A stretch of 27,454 bases of DNA. It comes from Gammaproteobacteria bacterium (GTDB taxonomy: Bacteria > Pseudomonadota > Gammaproteobacteria > PS1 > Pseudothioglobaceae). Shown here piece by piece: positions 8,082 through 16,576 of this stretch. The first letter of the stretch is position 1; every line of letters begins with the position of its first letter. The position numbers were made by a program, and so were the translations under genes. The notes below the pieces were generated by a model that was not told the DNA's origin, did not search any database, and saw only the letters and a list, made by a program, of their open reading frames with translations. Where the stretch lies: assembly GCA_029941485.1 (NCBI GenBank), contig JAPYOZ010000006.1, positions 1 through 27,454 on the forward strand, read 5' to 3'.

Positions 8082-8897
8082 ATGGTTCGATCTTTATTAA
8101 TTGTTTTATTGTTAACGACAAATATCTTTGCAGCGCCTAATATTGTCGTCAGTATTAAACCAATTCACTCAATTGTTAGTAATATCACCCAAGGCATTAC
8201 AACCCCAAAGCTATTATTAAAAAATAATCAATCACCACATCAATTTCATCTAAAGCCCTCACAGCTTTCTTTAATCGATCAAGCTGACTTAATCGTATCC
8301 ATCCATCCTAATTTTGAGGCTGGACTTACTAAAGCATTAAGTAGTATCGACAATAGCAAACAACTGATGGTTAATGATAACAGCTCTACTAATCACCACA
8401 GTTGGTTAGATGTTGGCCATATACAGCGTTTTTCAGTGTCACTTACCGATAAACTTGCTCAGATAGATGTGGACAATGCTGCCACTTATAAGAACAATTT
8501 AACCTTGCTTAATCAAAAACTAGAGCAACTTAAACGCAACACCAATCAACAACTTTCTAAACACAGTACAACACAAATTGCTACGTTTTCGAATACCTTC
8601 GAATACTTTATTAATTCTAACCATCTACAAAGACCAACTATTATCACTCAGTCGCACGGTGAACGTTTAAGTATTCATAAGATACTCAAAGGTAAAAAAA
8701 TCATGCAAAAGCAACAAACAAAGTGTTTGCTTAGCACAATAGAAATACCCAAAAAACGTATCAACGTGTTGACCGAAGGTATGGATATCAACACGACAAG
8801 TGTTGATATTGTTGGTTTTAACATTGATAAGGGTACCCAGCATTACTTTAAACTCATCAGCACAATAACAAACAAGGTGGATCAATGTCTCAAGTAA
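8082..8897 (+). CDS. ZnuA/TroA-like metal ABC transporter substrate-binding protein, atypical
   Basis: A 271-residue secreted protein with a signal peptide (VLLLTTNIFAA, cleavage near 17-18) and the fold pattern of cluster A-I (zinc/manganese) binding proteins: VVSIKPIHSIVSNIT, LLLKNNQSPHQFHLKPS, a HHSWLD segment, and a C-terminal VDIVGF...YFKLISTITNKVDQCL. By comparison with ZnuA, ligands His53, His106 and Asp242 appear present, but the third histidine (normally in a VFHDAY-like motif) is Ser170 in ATFSNTFEYF. The His-rich acidic loop of many ZnuA proteins is short. No permease or ATPase gene (znuB/znuC) is nearby. It begins 26 bp after cmoB with no clear Shine-Dalgarno and overlaps bioC by 13 bp. 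It may be a divergent zinc protein or have a changed ligand; the family call is firm, the metal is not. Confidence 0.8.
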   Translation: MVRSLLIVLLLTTNIFAAPNIVVSIKPIHSIVSNITQGITTPKLLLKNNQSPHQFHLKPSQLSLIDQADLIVSIHPNFEAGLTKALSSIDNSKQLMVNDNSSTNHHSWLDVGHIQRFSVSLTDKLAQIDVDNAATYKNNLTLLNQKLEQLKRNTNQQLSKHSTTQIATFSNTFEYFINSNHLQRPTIITQSHGERLSIHKILKGKKIMQKQQTKCLLSTIEIPKKRINVLTEGMDINTTSVDIVGFNIDKGTQHYFKLISTITNKVDQCLK

Positions 8898-9673
8898 GAT
8901 CCGCCTTTAATAAAGCATCGCCTCAATATGACGAACATGCTTTTTTACAAAAAGAAATTGCCGCTCGCTTGGATGCTAAGCTCAATGTTATATCCGGTAA
9001 GTCTGAAGTTATTCTTGATCTCGGTGCAGGTACGGGTTTGCTTAGCCAGCATTTATCTAAGCGTTTTCCGGATTCACAACTCATCTGCTTAGACTTTGCT
9101 TACCTTGCACTCAAGAACAATCCGTCAAGTAATAAAATTTGCGCCGATGCCTATCATCTACCACTGGCTGATAATAGTGTTGATATGATTGTTTCTAGTT
9201 TAATGATGCAATGGTGCCCTGATTTAAATACGCTGTTTAGTGAATGTTTTCGTGTGCTAAAAAATGATGGAGTAGTTCTATTTTCTACCTTCGGACCAGA
9301 TACTCTTAAAGAGTTAAAAAAGAGCTGGGCTGTTGTTGATGACACAACTCATGTAAATACCTTCACCGATATGCATGACATTGGCGATCAGATGCTACAA
9401 AATGGCTTTCAAAGCCCTGTAATGGAAATGGAAACACTTACCCTTACCTATCAAACGGTCACCGACTTATTGCGTGATTTAAAAGCCATTGGCGCTCAAA
9501 CGGTTAACACCCGATCCAAAGCATTAACAGGAAAAGAAAAATTTCAACTAATGATTAAGATGTATGAGTCCTATCGAAAAGATGGCAAACTACCTGCGAC
9601 TTATGAAGTGATTTATGGGCATGCCTGGAAAAGGCAAAACGAATTAGGAAAAATTCAAATTAACAATCAATAA
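8885..9673 (+). CDS. bioC: Malonyl-ACP O-methyltransferase
   Basis: SAM-dependent enzyme that methylates malonyl-ACP to disguise it for fatty-acid elongation toward pimelate, the first step of biotin synthesis. At 262 residues it has the BioC-type N-terminus (FNKASPQYDEHAFLQKEIA), SAM motif I LDLGAGTGLL at 44-53, DAYHLPLADNSVDMIVS, MMQWCPDL, and the family block FSTFGPDTLKEL. The ATG overlaps the end of the preceding ZnuA-like gene by 13 bp. No other bio genes are in this window, so it is an orphan locus; other biotin genes would have to be elsewhere. A different small-molecule methyltransferase role is less likely given the BioC-specific motifs. Confidence 0.88.
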   Translation: MSQVRSAFNKASPQYDEHAFLQKEIAARLDAKLNVISGKSEVILDLGAGTGLLSQHLSKRFPDSQLICLDFAYLALKNNPSSNKICADAYHLPLADNSVDMIVSSLMMQWCPDLNTLFSECFRVLKNDGVVLFSTFGPDTLKELKKSWAVVDDTTHVNTFTDMHDIGDQMLQNGFQSPVMEMETLTLTYQTVTDLLRDLKAIGAQTVNTRSKALTGKEKFQLMIKMYESYRKDGKLPATYEVIYGHAWKRQNELGKIQINNQ

Positions 9674-9799
9674 AAAAATATTGGGAATTATCAAAATAGC
9701 ATAAAATTCTTACTGGGGAGGGTCCTGACTTCCTCATAAATAGTATTAAATGCTTGTTTTTTAATGAAAAAATTCCGAATTTATCTAATTAAATGATGA

Positions 9800-9818
9800 T
9801 TACAGGCCTTGCCTATAA
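9800..9818 (-). terminator. Weak hairpin downstream of the RRM gene and nuo operon
   Basis: TTACAGGC / GCCTATAA with a CTT loop. In RNA from the - strand it pairs over 8 bp with one G-U; on the + strand the same pair becomes a C-A mismatch, so it suits the - strand transcript of the RRM gene ending at 9853. The downstream tract is only moderately U-rich, so terminator function is tentative. The rest of 9674-9852 is AT-rich with no convincing gene. Confidence 0.35.
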
Positions 9819-9852
9819 TGCTTATAAAAAATTTCTGAAATTTCTTAAATAA

Positions 9853-10104
9853 CTATTTAGTCGTACTAATTTCTGCCTTTTTGACTCTAATTTTATTGCC
9901 ATCAATAGGCTTACCGTTGAGTGCTTGTATGGCTGCTTTTGCATTGCCAACTTTTGCAATCTCAACAAAGCCAAAGCCTTTAGATTCACCGGTTGCTTTG
10001 TCTAGTATCAGAGTGCAGGATTGCACTTCGCCATAAACTTTGAATAACTCTTCAAGTTCATTTTCTGACAGTGTGCGAGGAAGGTTTCTGATTAAAATTT
10101 TCAT
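9853..10104 (-). CDS. RRM-domain RNA-binding protein
   Basis: An 83-residue protein that is a single RNA recognition motif with little else: RNP2 is ILIRNLP (3-9) and RNP1 is KGFGFVEI (about 42-49), followed by the AIQALNGKPIDGNKIRV strand. Such stand-alone RRM proteins occur in many bacteria and bind single-stranded RNA; individual targets are mostly unknown. It begins 47 bp downstream of the nuoN stop on the same strand, so it may be read from the nuo transcript or from its own promoter in 10105-10151. I could not pick convincing promoter boxes there. Confidence 0.93.
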   Translation of the reverse strand: MKILIRNLPRTLSENELEELFKVYGEVQSCTLILDKATGESKGFGFVEIAKVGNAKAAIQALNGKPIDGNKIRVKKAEISTTK

Positions 10105-10151
10105 TTTCTAACGTGCGTTTTTTAACTGGGGCTAAGTATGGAGTGTGTACC

Positions 10152-11606
10152 CTAGAACAAAGAAAGTGCAAGTTTCATCCAAAAATCTGGGAATAATCCA
10201 ATTACCAAGATTAATATCGCATTAATGGATAAGATCAACTTCATGTCCATCGGTGCAGAAACAACGATCTCTTTCTCAGAATCCTCAAAATACATTGACT
10301 TGATGATTTGCAAATAGTAATAAGCACTAATCACTGCAAACACAACAGCAATAATGGCAATGGTAACGAAGCCAGCTGAGACCAATTGTTGCAAAATAAA
10401 GAATTTGGAATAAAATCCAAGCATTGGTGGTACGCCTGCCATTGATAGTATAACAATTAACATCATTAATGCAAACCAAGGTGAATGCTTACTCAGACCT
10501 TTGTAATCTGAAATTTGATCTGCCTCAAAACCTTTTTTGTTCAAAAGTATGATTATGCCAAACGCTGCCAAGCTCATGAACACGTAAACCAGCACGTAAA
10601 AAGTAGCCGCGCCATAACCCGTCACTACGCCAGTAACAAAACCAAGCATGATAAAGCCAACGTGAGAAATGGTTGAATATGCCAACATACGTTTGATGTT
10701 GGTTTGCATAAGTGCCACGACTGAACCGAGTGCAATGGATAAGAGTGCCAGTACCATAAATAAATCTGACCAATAAGGATGCATAGCGCCCAATCCATCA
10801 ATCAAGATGCGTACCAGCATTGCCACGGCCGCAATTTTAGGTACGGTAGACAAGAACATAGTTACTGAGGTTGGCGAGCCTTGATACACGTCTGGTACCC
10901 ACATGTGGAATGGCACGGCGCCGAGTTTGAAGGCAATACCAATCACCAAGAATACTAAGCCAAAGTTAATGATTAACGTTTCTCTTGAGCCAAGATTCGC
11001 ATCCGAGGCAAATGCAGAAATTTCACTAATGTTAAGACTGCCACTGATGCCATAAATCATACTCATACCGTAAAGTAATAAACCCGAAGCAATGGCACCA
11101 AGTACAAAGTATTTAAGTGCCGCTTCAATCGCGCCCGATCTTTCACGCGCAATGGCGATCAGTGTATAAAGTGACAATGAAAGAATTTCTAAACCAAGAT
11201 AAAGCGTTAGCAAGCTATAGCCAGACACCATCACCATCATGCCCAATACTGAGAGCAAAACAAGAACAAAATATTCGCCCCTGAAAAGCGAATGCTGAGT
11301 TAAGTAATGACGCGAATACACCATCGCCACCATGGTGGCGCCCATCATAAATACTTTGAACACCGATGCCATGTTGTCCAACACAAATGAATTGCTAAAA
11401 ATGACGGTTTCGGGATGGCCAATTAAATTAAAGGCTAGCAATCCAGTGATAAATAAACTGAATTGCGTTAAGTAATAAGTAACCTGCTTAAACCCTTTGG
11501 TTAAGAAAAGATCCACCAGCAGTATCACCACAATCGAGCTTAGTAAAAATATTTCTGGCAAAGCTACCAGTAACAATGCCGTATCAAATTGAAAAGTATT
11601 CATCAT
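10152..11606 (-). CDS. nuoN: NADH-quinone oxidoreductase subunit N
   Basis: Antiporter-like proton-pumping membrane subunit of complex I, inner membrane. The 484-residue protein is hydrophobic throughout, with about 14 predicted helices, and has family blocks GLEILSLSLYTLIA, AALKYFVLGAIASGLLLYG, FKLGAVPFHMWVPDVYQGSPT (the conserved Lys/Pro region of the proton channel) and KRMLAYSTISHVGF. Last gene of the nuo operon. Its ATGATG start overlaps the nuoM TGA (ATGA at 11606-11603); the second ATG at 11603 is equally possible. Confidence 0.97.
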   Translation of the reverse strand: MMNTFQFDTALLLVALPEIFLLSSIVVILLVDLFLTKGFKQVTYYLTQFSLFITGLLAFNLIGHPETVIFSNSFVLDNMASVFKVFMMGATMVAMVYSRHYLTQHSLFRGEYFVLVLLSVLGMMVMVSGYSLLTLYLGLEILSLSLYTLIAIARERSGAIEAALKYFVLGAIASGLLLYGMSMIYGISGSLNISEISAFASDANLGSRETLIINFGLVFLVIGIAFKLGAVPFHMWVPDVYQGSPTSVTMFLSTVPKIAAVAMLVRILIDGLGAMHPYWSDLFMVLALLSIALGSVVALMQTNIKRMLAYSTISHVGFIMLGFVTGVVTGYGAATFYVLVYVFMSLAAFGIIILLNKKGFEADQISDYKGLSKHSPWFALMMLIVILSMAGVPPMLGFYSKFFILQQLVSAGFVTIAIIAVVFAVISAYYYLQIIKSMYFEDSEKEIVVSAPMDMKLILSINAILILVIGLFPDFWMKLALSLF

Positions 11607-13135
11607 AATTTAGACGTTAATGCTTGATTTAATAAGTGTTCAATTGAGCTGTGCATGACTTCGATGATTGGTTGTGGATATAAGCCTACAATGAGTACTG
11701 CTGCTGCCAATATAGCAAGAATCAAAAACTCACGGCCATTAATATCTTTTAGAGTCTTAACTGCGTCGTTAGTAATACTCCCCCAAAATACACGTTTAAC
11801 CATCCATAAGGTATAAGCCGCACCAACAATAAGCGTGGTCGCTGCTAGCACCGCATACCAAATGTTGGCTTGTACAGCACCTAAAATTACCATGAACTCA
11901 CCCACAAAACCAGAGGTACCTGGCAAGCCAGCATTGGCCATGGCAAACAGCACAGCAAAGCCCGTGAACTTCGGCATGGAATTAATCACACCGCCGTACG
12001 TAGAAATCTCTCTTGAATGCAGTCGGTCGTATAACACACCCACAACCAAGAACATCGCAGCTGAAATAAAGCCGTGAGAAATCATTTGCACCATTGCACC
12101 TTCAAGACCTAATAGTGCACCATCAATACTGCCGCCGTTTAACGACACAAGACTTCCGTCTGCACCCATTGTTAAAATAGAAAACAGCGCGAACACACCC
12201 AAGGTAACAAAACCCATGTGTGAGATTGATGAATAAGCAATGAGTTTTTTCATGTCTCTTTGCACCAAAGCCACAAAACCAATATAAACAATGGCAATGA
12301 GTGATAAAGCAATCACCACGTCTGAGAACTCTAATGAAGCGTCCGGCGTAATCGGCAATGAAAAGCGGAAGAAGCCATAACCACCCATTTTTAACATAAT
12401 GGCGGCTAGAATCACCGAACCGCCCGTTGGCGCTTGTACGTGCGCGTCAGGCAGCCAAGTATGCACTGGGAACATTGGCACCTTAACTGCAAAGGCCACA
12501 AAAAATGCCCAGAAAATATAACTTTGCTCAGCCAGAGTTAAATTAAGATTGTGCATATCAAGAATGCCAAATGAGCCACCCTTGTTATACATGTAAATAA
12601 GTGATACCAATAACATCACCGAACCCAAGAAGGTATACAAAAAGAACTTAATAGCAGCGTAAACTCGATTATCACCACCCCAGATACCGATAATCAGTAG
12701 CATTGGAATCAGTGACGCTTCCCAAAAGGCATAGAATAGTATCGCATCAAGCGATGAAAACACACCAATGATCAAACCTTCCATTATTAAGAACGCCGCC
12801 ATGTAATGTGCCGTTCTACGAGTAATCACTTCCCAACCAGCAATGATGACTAAGATGGTTGAGAACGTTGTAAGGATAATGAGTGGCATTGAGATACCAT
12901 CAATACCAATGTGGTAGTTAATATTAAATTGTGAAATCCACGAAACCTTCTCTTCAAATTGCATCAAATGCGTTGATGAATCAAACTCGGTGTACAAACT
13001 TAGTGACACAACAAACACTACAATCGAAATTGCAACACTAGCCCAACGAGCAGTATCAGCACGATTGTTACCAATTAAGATAACCAATGCGCCACCCAAA
13101 ATTGGCAACCAAATTAATAAGCTCAATAATTCCAT
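11603..13135 (-). CDS. nuoM: NADH-quinone oxidoreductase subunit M
   Basis: Antiporter-like proton-pumping subunit of complex I. The product is 510 residues, starting MELLSLLIWLPILGG. Conserved features are the glutamate-containing helix FYAFWEASLIPMLLIIG, KFFLYTFLGSVMLL, VKVPMFPVHTWLPDAHVQAPT and KLIAYSSISHMGF. The frame stays open upstream to 13186, but that extension runs into nuoL and is polar, so ATG 13135 is chosen. It starts 2 bp after the nuoL stop. Confidence 0.97.
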   Translation of the reverse strand: MELLSLLIWLPILGGALVILIGNNRADTARWASVAISIVVFVVSLSLYTEFDSSTHLMQFEEKVSWISQFNINYHIGIDGISMPLIILTTFSTILVIIAGWEVITRRTAHYMAAFLIMEGLIIGVFSSLDAILFYAFWEASLIPMLLIIGIWGGDNRVYAAIKFFLYTFLGSVMLLVSLIYMYNKGGSFGILDMHNLNLTLAEQSYIFWAFFVAFAVKVPMFPVHTWLPDAHVQAPTGGSVILAAIMLKMGGYGFFRFSLPITPDASLEFSDVVIALSLIAIVYIGFVALVQRDMKKLIAYSSISHMGFVTLGVFALFSILTMGADGSLVSLNGGSIDGALLGLEGAMVQMISHGFISAAMFLVVGVLYDRLHSREISTYGGVINSMPKFTGFAVLFAMANAGLPGTSGFVGEFMVILGAVQANIWYAVLAATTLIVGAAYTLWMVKRVFWGSITNDAVKTLKDINGREFLILAILAAAVLIVGLYPQPIIEVMHSSIEHLLNQALTSKL

Positions 13136-13137
13136 AG

Positions 13138-15108
13138 TTAAAACTCGATTTGTAGTAGTGGGTTGTCGCCGGCAAACAGCACCCAAGTTAAAATAATTAA
13201 CAAACTAAATATCATGAAGAAAGCATAGTGATAAACATAGCCAGTCTGAATTGGGCGAACCACAGAGCCGATAAAGCCGACCAATCTAGCACTGCCGTTC
13301 ACTGCTATCTTATCAATAATTCCCATGTCTGAAACTTTCCATAGTAAGTTTCCAAGCTTTTTAATACCACCTACAAACACAATCTCGTTAAAACGATCAA
13401 AACCGTATAGCGACTCAAGCGCATAATTTGTGCGATGAAATTTATTTTGTACCCAATCGGCCCACTGTGTTCTGTACAGTGAAAATACCCAAGCCGTTGC
13501 AATACCGCCCACCATCATCCAGAAGGGCAGAGTTTGTACTGCATGTGGAATCATCGCAGCTGCACCGTGAAATATATTTGACAGCTCAGTCATTGACACA
13601 TGTTTTTCTGCATCAATGGTAATCGCATTGTCTAGCCAACCGTTAAACAACATTGGGTCGATAGTGAAATAACCAATCACCGCTGAAGGAATTGCTAACG
13701 CGATTAACGGGAAAGTAATTGATGGTGCCGACTCATGCAGATGTTCTTCAGTGTGGTGATCAACGCGTGATTTTCCATGGAAGACCAAAAAGAACATTCT
13801 GAATGAATAGAAAGCGGTAATGAAGACACCGGCAACAACAGCGTAGTAAACCCATTCTGCATATGGCAATGATGAGAAGTGTACGGCTTCAATAATCATG
13901 TCTTTTGAGTAAAAGCCAGCAAAACCTGGGAAACCAATCAGTGCTAACGTACCGACAAGTGCAGTCCAATAAGTAATTGGCATTTTTTTACGCAAACCAC
14001 CCATCTTACGAATGTCTTGTTCGTGATGCATTGCTACAATTACCGAGCCTGCACCCAAAAATAATAAGGCTTTAAAGAAAGCGTGTGTCATTAAATGAAA
14101 GATCGCCACTGAATAAGCACTCACACCCAGAGCAACTGTCATGTAACCGAGTTGTGAAAGTGTTGAATAAGCCACCACTTTTTTAATGTCATTTTGAACA
14201 ATGCCGAGTAAGCCCATAAATAAGGCAGTAATTGCACCTATCACCATCACAACGGTTAATGCGACGTCGCTGAGTTCAAACATAGGCGACATGCGTGACA
14301 CCATAAAGATGCCTGCTGTTACCATAGTGGCTGCGTGAATGAGTGCTGAAATTGGTGTAGGGCCTTCCATCGAACCTGGCAACCAAACGTGAAGCGGTAC
14401 TTGCGCTGATTTACCCATCGCACCCACAAACAACAATAAACAAATCACGGTAATTAAATCCAAACCCCAAAGTTGTTGATTCGTAGTGTTGTCAAGACTT
14501 GAAAATACTTCCGCATAATCCAACGAACCACTAAAAGCCAATACCAATCCAATGCCTAAAAGAAAGCCAAAATCGCCGACACGGTTCACTAAGAAAGCTT
14601 TCAGATTAGCCTCAACTGCTGATTCTTTGTGATGCCAAAAACCGATCAATAAGTACGAAACCAAGCCCACTGCCTCCCAACCGAAAAATAATTGCATGAA
14701 GTTATTGGACATAACCAGCATAAACATAGAGAAAGTGAATAGAGAAATGTAACTAAAGAACTTAGTGTAGCCATCATCGTCATCCATATAACCAATGGTG
14801 TAAATGTGTACCATGAGCGACACAAATGAGACCACCACTAACATAACAGAGGTTAAATTATCAATCAAGAAACCAACGCTGATGTTAAGACTGCCAATTT
14901 GCATCCAAGTGTAAAGATTCTGATTAAAGATCTCGCCTTTTTCTAGCACGTGATGATTGAACACATACAGTGCCAATACCGTTGAAACCAATACACCTAA
15001 GATGGTAATGGTGTGCGTGGCTTTACGCCCTAACATGCCACCAAAAAATCCAGCTATAATGGCGCCTAAGAGTGGGGCAAGTGCGATTGTTAAATAAATA
15101 TTTTCCAT
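13138..15108 (-). CDS. nuoL: NADH-quinone oxidoreductase subunit L
   Basis: Distal antiporter-like subunit of complex I carrying the long lateral helix. At 656 residues it is longer than E. coli NuoL (613), within the range of beta-proteobacterial forms. Typical blocks are FGWEAVGLVSYLLIGFW, NRVGDFGFLLGIG, KSAQVPLHVWLPGSMEGPTPISALIHAATMV, KKVVAYSTLSQLGYM and HLMTHAFFKALLFLGAGSV. ATG at 15108 follows nuoK by 8 bp. Confidence 0.98.
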   Translation of the reverse strand: MENIYLTIALAPLLGAIIAGFFGGMLGRKATHTITILGVLVSTVLALYVFNHHVLEKGEIFNQNLYTWMQIGSLNISVGFLIDNLTSVMLVVVSFVSLMVHIYTIGYMDDDDGYTKFFSYISLFTFSMFMLVMSNNFMQLFFGWEAVGLVSYLLIGFWHHKESAVEANLKAFLVNRVGDFGFLLGIGLVLAFSGSLDYAEVFSSLDNTTNQQLWGLDLITVICLLLFVGAMGKSAQVPLHVWLPGSMEGPTPISALIHAATMVTAGIFMVSRMSPMFELSDVALTVVMVIGAITALFMGLLGIVQNDIKKVVAYSTLSQLGYMTVALGVSAYSVAIFHLMTHAFFKALLFLGAGSVIVAMHHEQDIRKMGGLRKKMPITYWTALVGTLALIGFPGFAGFYSKDMIIEAVHFSSLPYAEWVYYAVVAGVFITAFYSFRMFFLVFHGKSRVDHHTEEHLHESAPSITFPLIALAIPSAVIGYFTIDPMLFNGWLDNAITIDAEKHVSMTELSNIFHGAAAMIPHAVQTLPFWMMVGGIATAWVFSLYRTQWADWVQNKFHRTNYALESLYGFDRFNEIVFVGGIKKLGNLLWKVSDMGIIDKIAVNGSARLVGFIGSVVRPIQTGYVYHYAFFMIFSLLIILTWVLFAGDNPLLQIEF

Positions 15109-15116
15109 AGTGCAGA

Positions 15117-15422
15117 CTATCCCTTTAAGCTATTCGTAACGTCAACATTAATACTGCCTTTATTTCTAAACAATAAGGTTAGAATTGCCAATCCAATCGC
15201 CACTTCAGCTGCCGCCACTGTCAAGATAAAAAATACAAAAATCTGCCCTGCTTCATTGCCCAAAAAGTGAGAAAATGCAATAAAATTAGTGTTAACCGCC
15301 ACCAAAATTAACTCAACACACATCAGTAGTGTGATGATATTGGTACGATTAATAAAAATACCCACCAAGCCAATGCAAAAAATAACGGCGCTTAAAATTA
15401 GGTAATCACTCAAACTAACCAT
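15117..15422 (-). CDS. nuoK: NADH-quinone oxidoreductase subunit K
   Basis: Small three-helix membrane subunit of complex I, 101 residues as expected. It has the family core NIITLLMCVELILVAVN with the conserved helix glutamate, and FFILTVAAAEVAIGLAI with the second conserved glutamate. The start codon overlaps the nuoJ stop by one base (TAATG). Confidence 0.97.
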   Translation of the reverse strand: MVSLSDYLILSAVIFCIGLVGIFINRTNIITLLMCVELILVAVNTNFIAFSHFLGNEAGQIFVFFILTVAAAEVAIGLAILTLLFRNKGSINVDVTNSLKG

Positions 15423-16033
15423 TACTTATTCTCCTTGTTAGGTGAGTTAATTGAAACCAATCGCACTCTGTCTTTCGCTTGAACGTTAACTTGCTCTGAA
15501 ATTGACTGTTTTTTGCGATTAAGCTCATTACGATGAACCAAAGTAATGGCTGCAATAATTGCAATTAATAACAGCACCGCTGCCAACTCAAACGGATAAA
15601 CGTAAGTGGTGTAGAGTTGCATCGCCAATACGGTGATATTGCTGTAATCTGCTGCATGTCTTGCCGGTGCTGCCACCACATCTAAACCAAATTGATTACC
15701 GCCCAAGACCAAAGTCATCTCAGCAATAATGATCGCTGCCACAATCAAGCCTAACGGCAGATAACCAGCAAACTTTGCCCGTAGCGTTGACTTATCAATA
15801 TTCAACATCTTAATAACGAATAAGAACAGTACCATGACAGCGCCGACATAAACCAAAATCAGGGTAATGGCTAAAAACTCAGCTTCTAACAAGATCCAAA
15901 TACTGGCAGCAGAAAAGAACGATAGAATTAAAAACAAAACTGCTTTGGCCGCATTACGCGAAAAAATCATTGCCAATGAACTGGCAATAAACCAAAACGA
16001 AAACACATAAAATAATATTTGATCAAATGTCAT
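15422..16033 (-). CDS. nuoJ: NADH-quinone oxidoreductase subunit J
   Basis: Membrane subunit of complex I, 203 residues with about five helices. The FLILSFFSAASIWILLEAEFLAITLILVYVGAVMVLF region near the N-terminus (read here as separate motifs FFSAA, EAEFLA and VYVGAVMVLF) contains the pi-bulge helix of the family. The C-terminal tail is polar and variable (LNRKKQSISEQ...). An AAGG precedes the ATG at 16033, nine bases after the nuoI stop. Confidence 0.96.
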   Translation of the reverse strand: MTFDQILFYVFSFWFIASSLAMIFSRNAAKAVLFLILSFFSAASIWILLEAEFLAITLILVYVGAVMVLFLFVIKMLNIDKSTLRAKFAGYLPLGLIVAAIIIAEMTLVLGGNQFGLDVVAAPARHAADYSNITVLAMQLYTTYVYPFELAAVLLLIAIIAAITLVHRNELNRKKQSISEQVNVQAKDRVRLVSINSPNKENK

Positions 16034-16042
16034 AATTGGCCT

Positions 16043-16564
16043 TTATTTATACTTCGAATCTTCTAACTTAGTTTGGTCAATCATCTTTTTGTTCTTATCA
16101 CCCACTTCTAATAATTGATCTTTAGTAATAACACTGCCAAATTGTCCTTTTATATTGTCGTTTCCATCTCTTGAACCTACGAAAGCGTACTCAAAAATCT
16201 GAGTTTCAACAATGGCGTCAACTGGACACGCCTCTTCACAAAAACCACAAAAAATACATTTAAACAAATCAATATCATATTGTGTAGTGCGGCGTGTGCC
16301 ATCATCGCGCATCTCAGATTCGATGGTAATGGCGTTAGCCGGACACACTGCCTCACAAAGCTTACAAGCAATGCAACGCTCCTCACCATTGGGGTAACGA
16401 CGAAGTGCGTGTAAGCCCCTAAATCTTGGTGAAATTGGTGTTCTTTCTTCTGGAAATTGAACCGTAATTTTTTTGTTTATTAGCTCTTTTGCAGTAATCT
16501 TTAGTCCACCACGTAGTTCACTTAAGGTGAAATCTTTTACTATCTTTTTAATACTTTTAATCAT
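16043..16564 (-). CDS. nuoI: NADH-quinone oxidoreductase subunit I
   Basis: Peripheral-arm ferredoxin-like subunit holding clusters N6a and N6b. The 173-residue protein has two complete 4Fe-4S motifs: Cys64, 67, 70, 74 (CIACKLCEAVCP) and Cys103, 106, 109, 113 (CIFCGFCEEACP). The N-terminal amphipathic segment that packs on the membrane arm is present. AAGGAG lies just before the ATG at 16564. Confidence 0.98.
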   Translation of the reverse strand: MIKSIKKIVKDFTLSELRGGLKITAKELINKKITVQFPEERTPISPRFRGLHALRRYPNGEERCIACKLCEAVCPANAITIESEMRDDGTRRTTQYDIDLFKCIFCGFCEEACPVDAIVETQIFEYAFVGSRDGNDNIKGQFGSVITKDQLLEVGDKNKKMIDQTKLEDSKYK

Positions 16565-16576
16565 AAATTACACTCC

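Noticed and set aside
9793..9852. Short + strand open frame (MMITGLAYNAYKKFLKFLK)
   Set aside because: Only 19 codons, no Shine-Dalgarno, and overlapping the hairpin and palindrome; AT-rich sequence easily makes such frames by chance.
13136..13186. 17-residue N-terminal extension of NuoM
   Set aside because: Polar sequence overlapping nuoL; NuoM proteins begin directly with a hydrophobic helix, as from the ATG at 13135.
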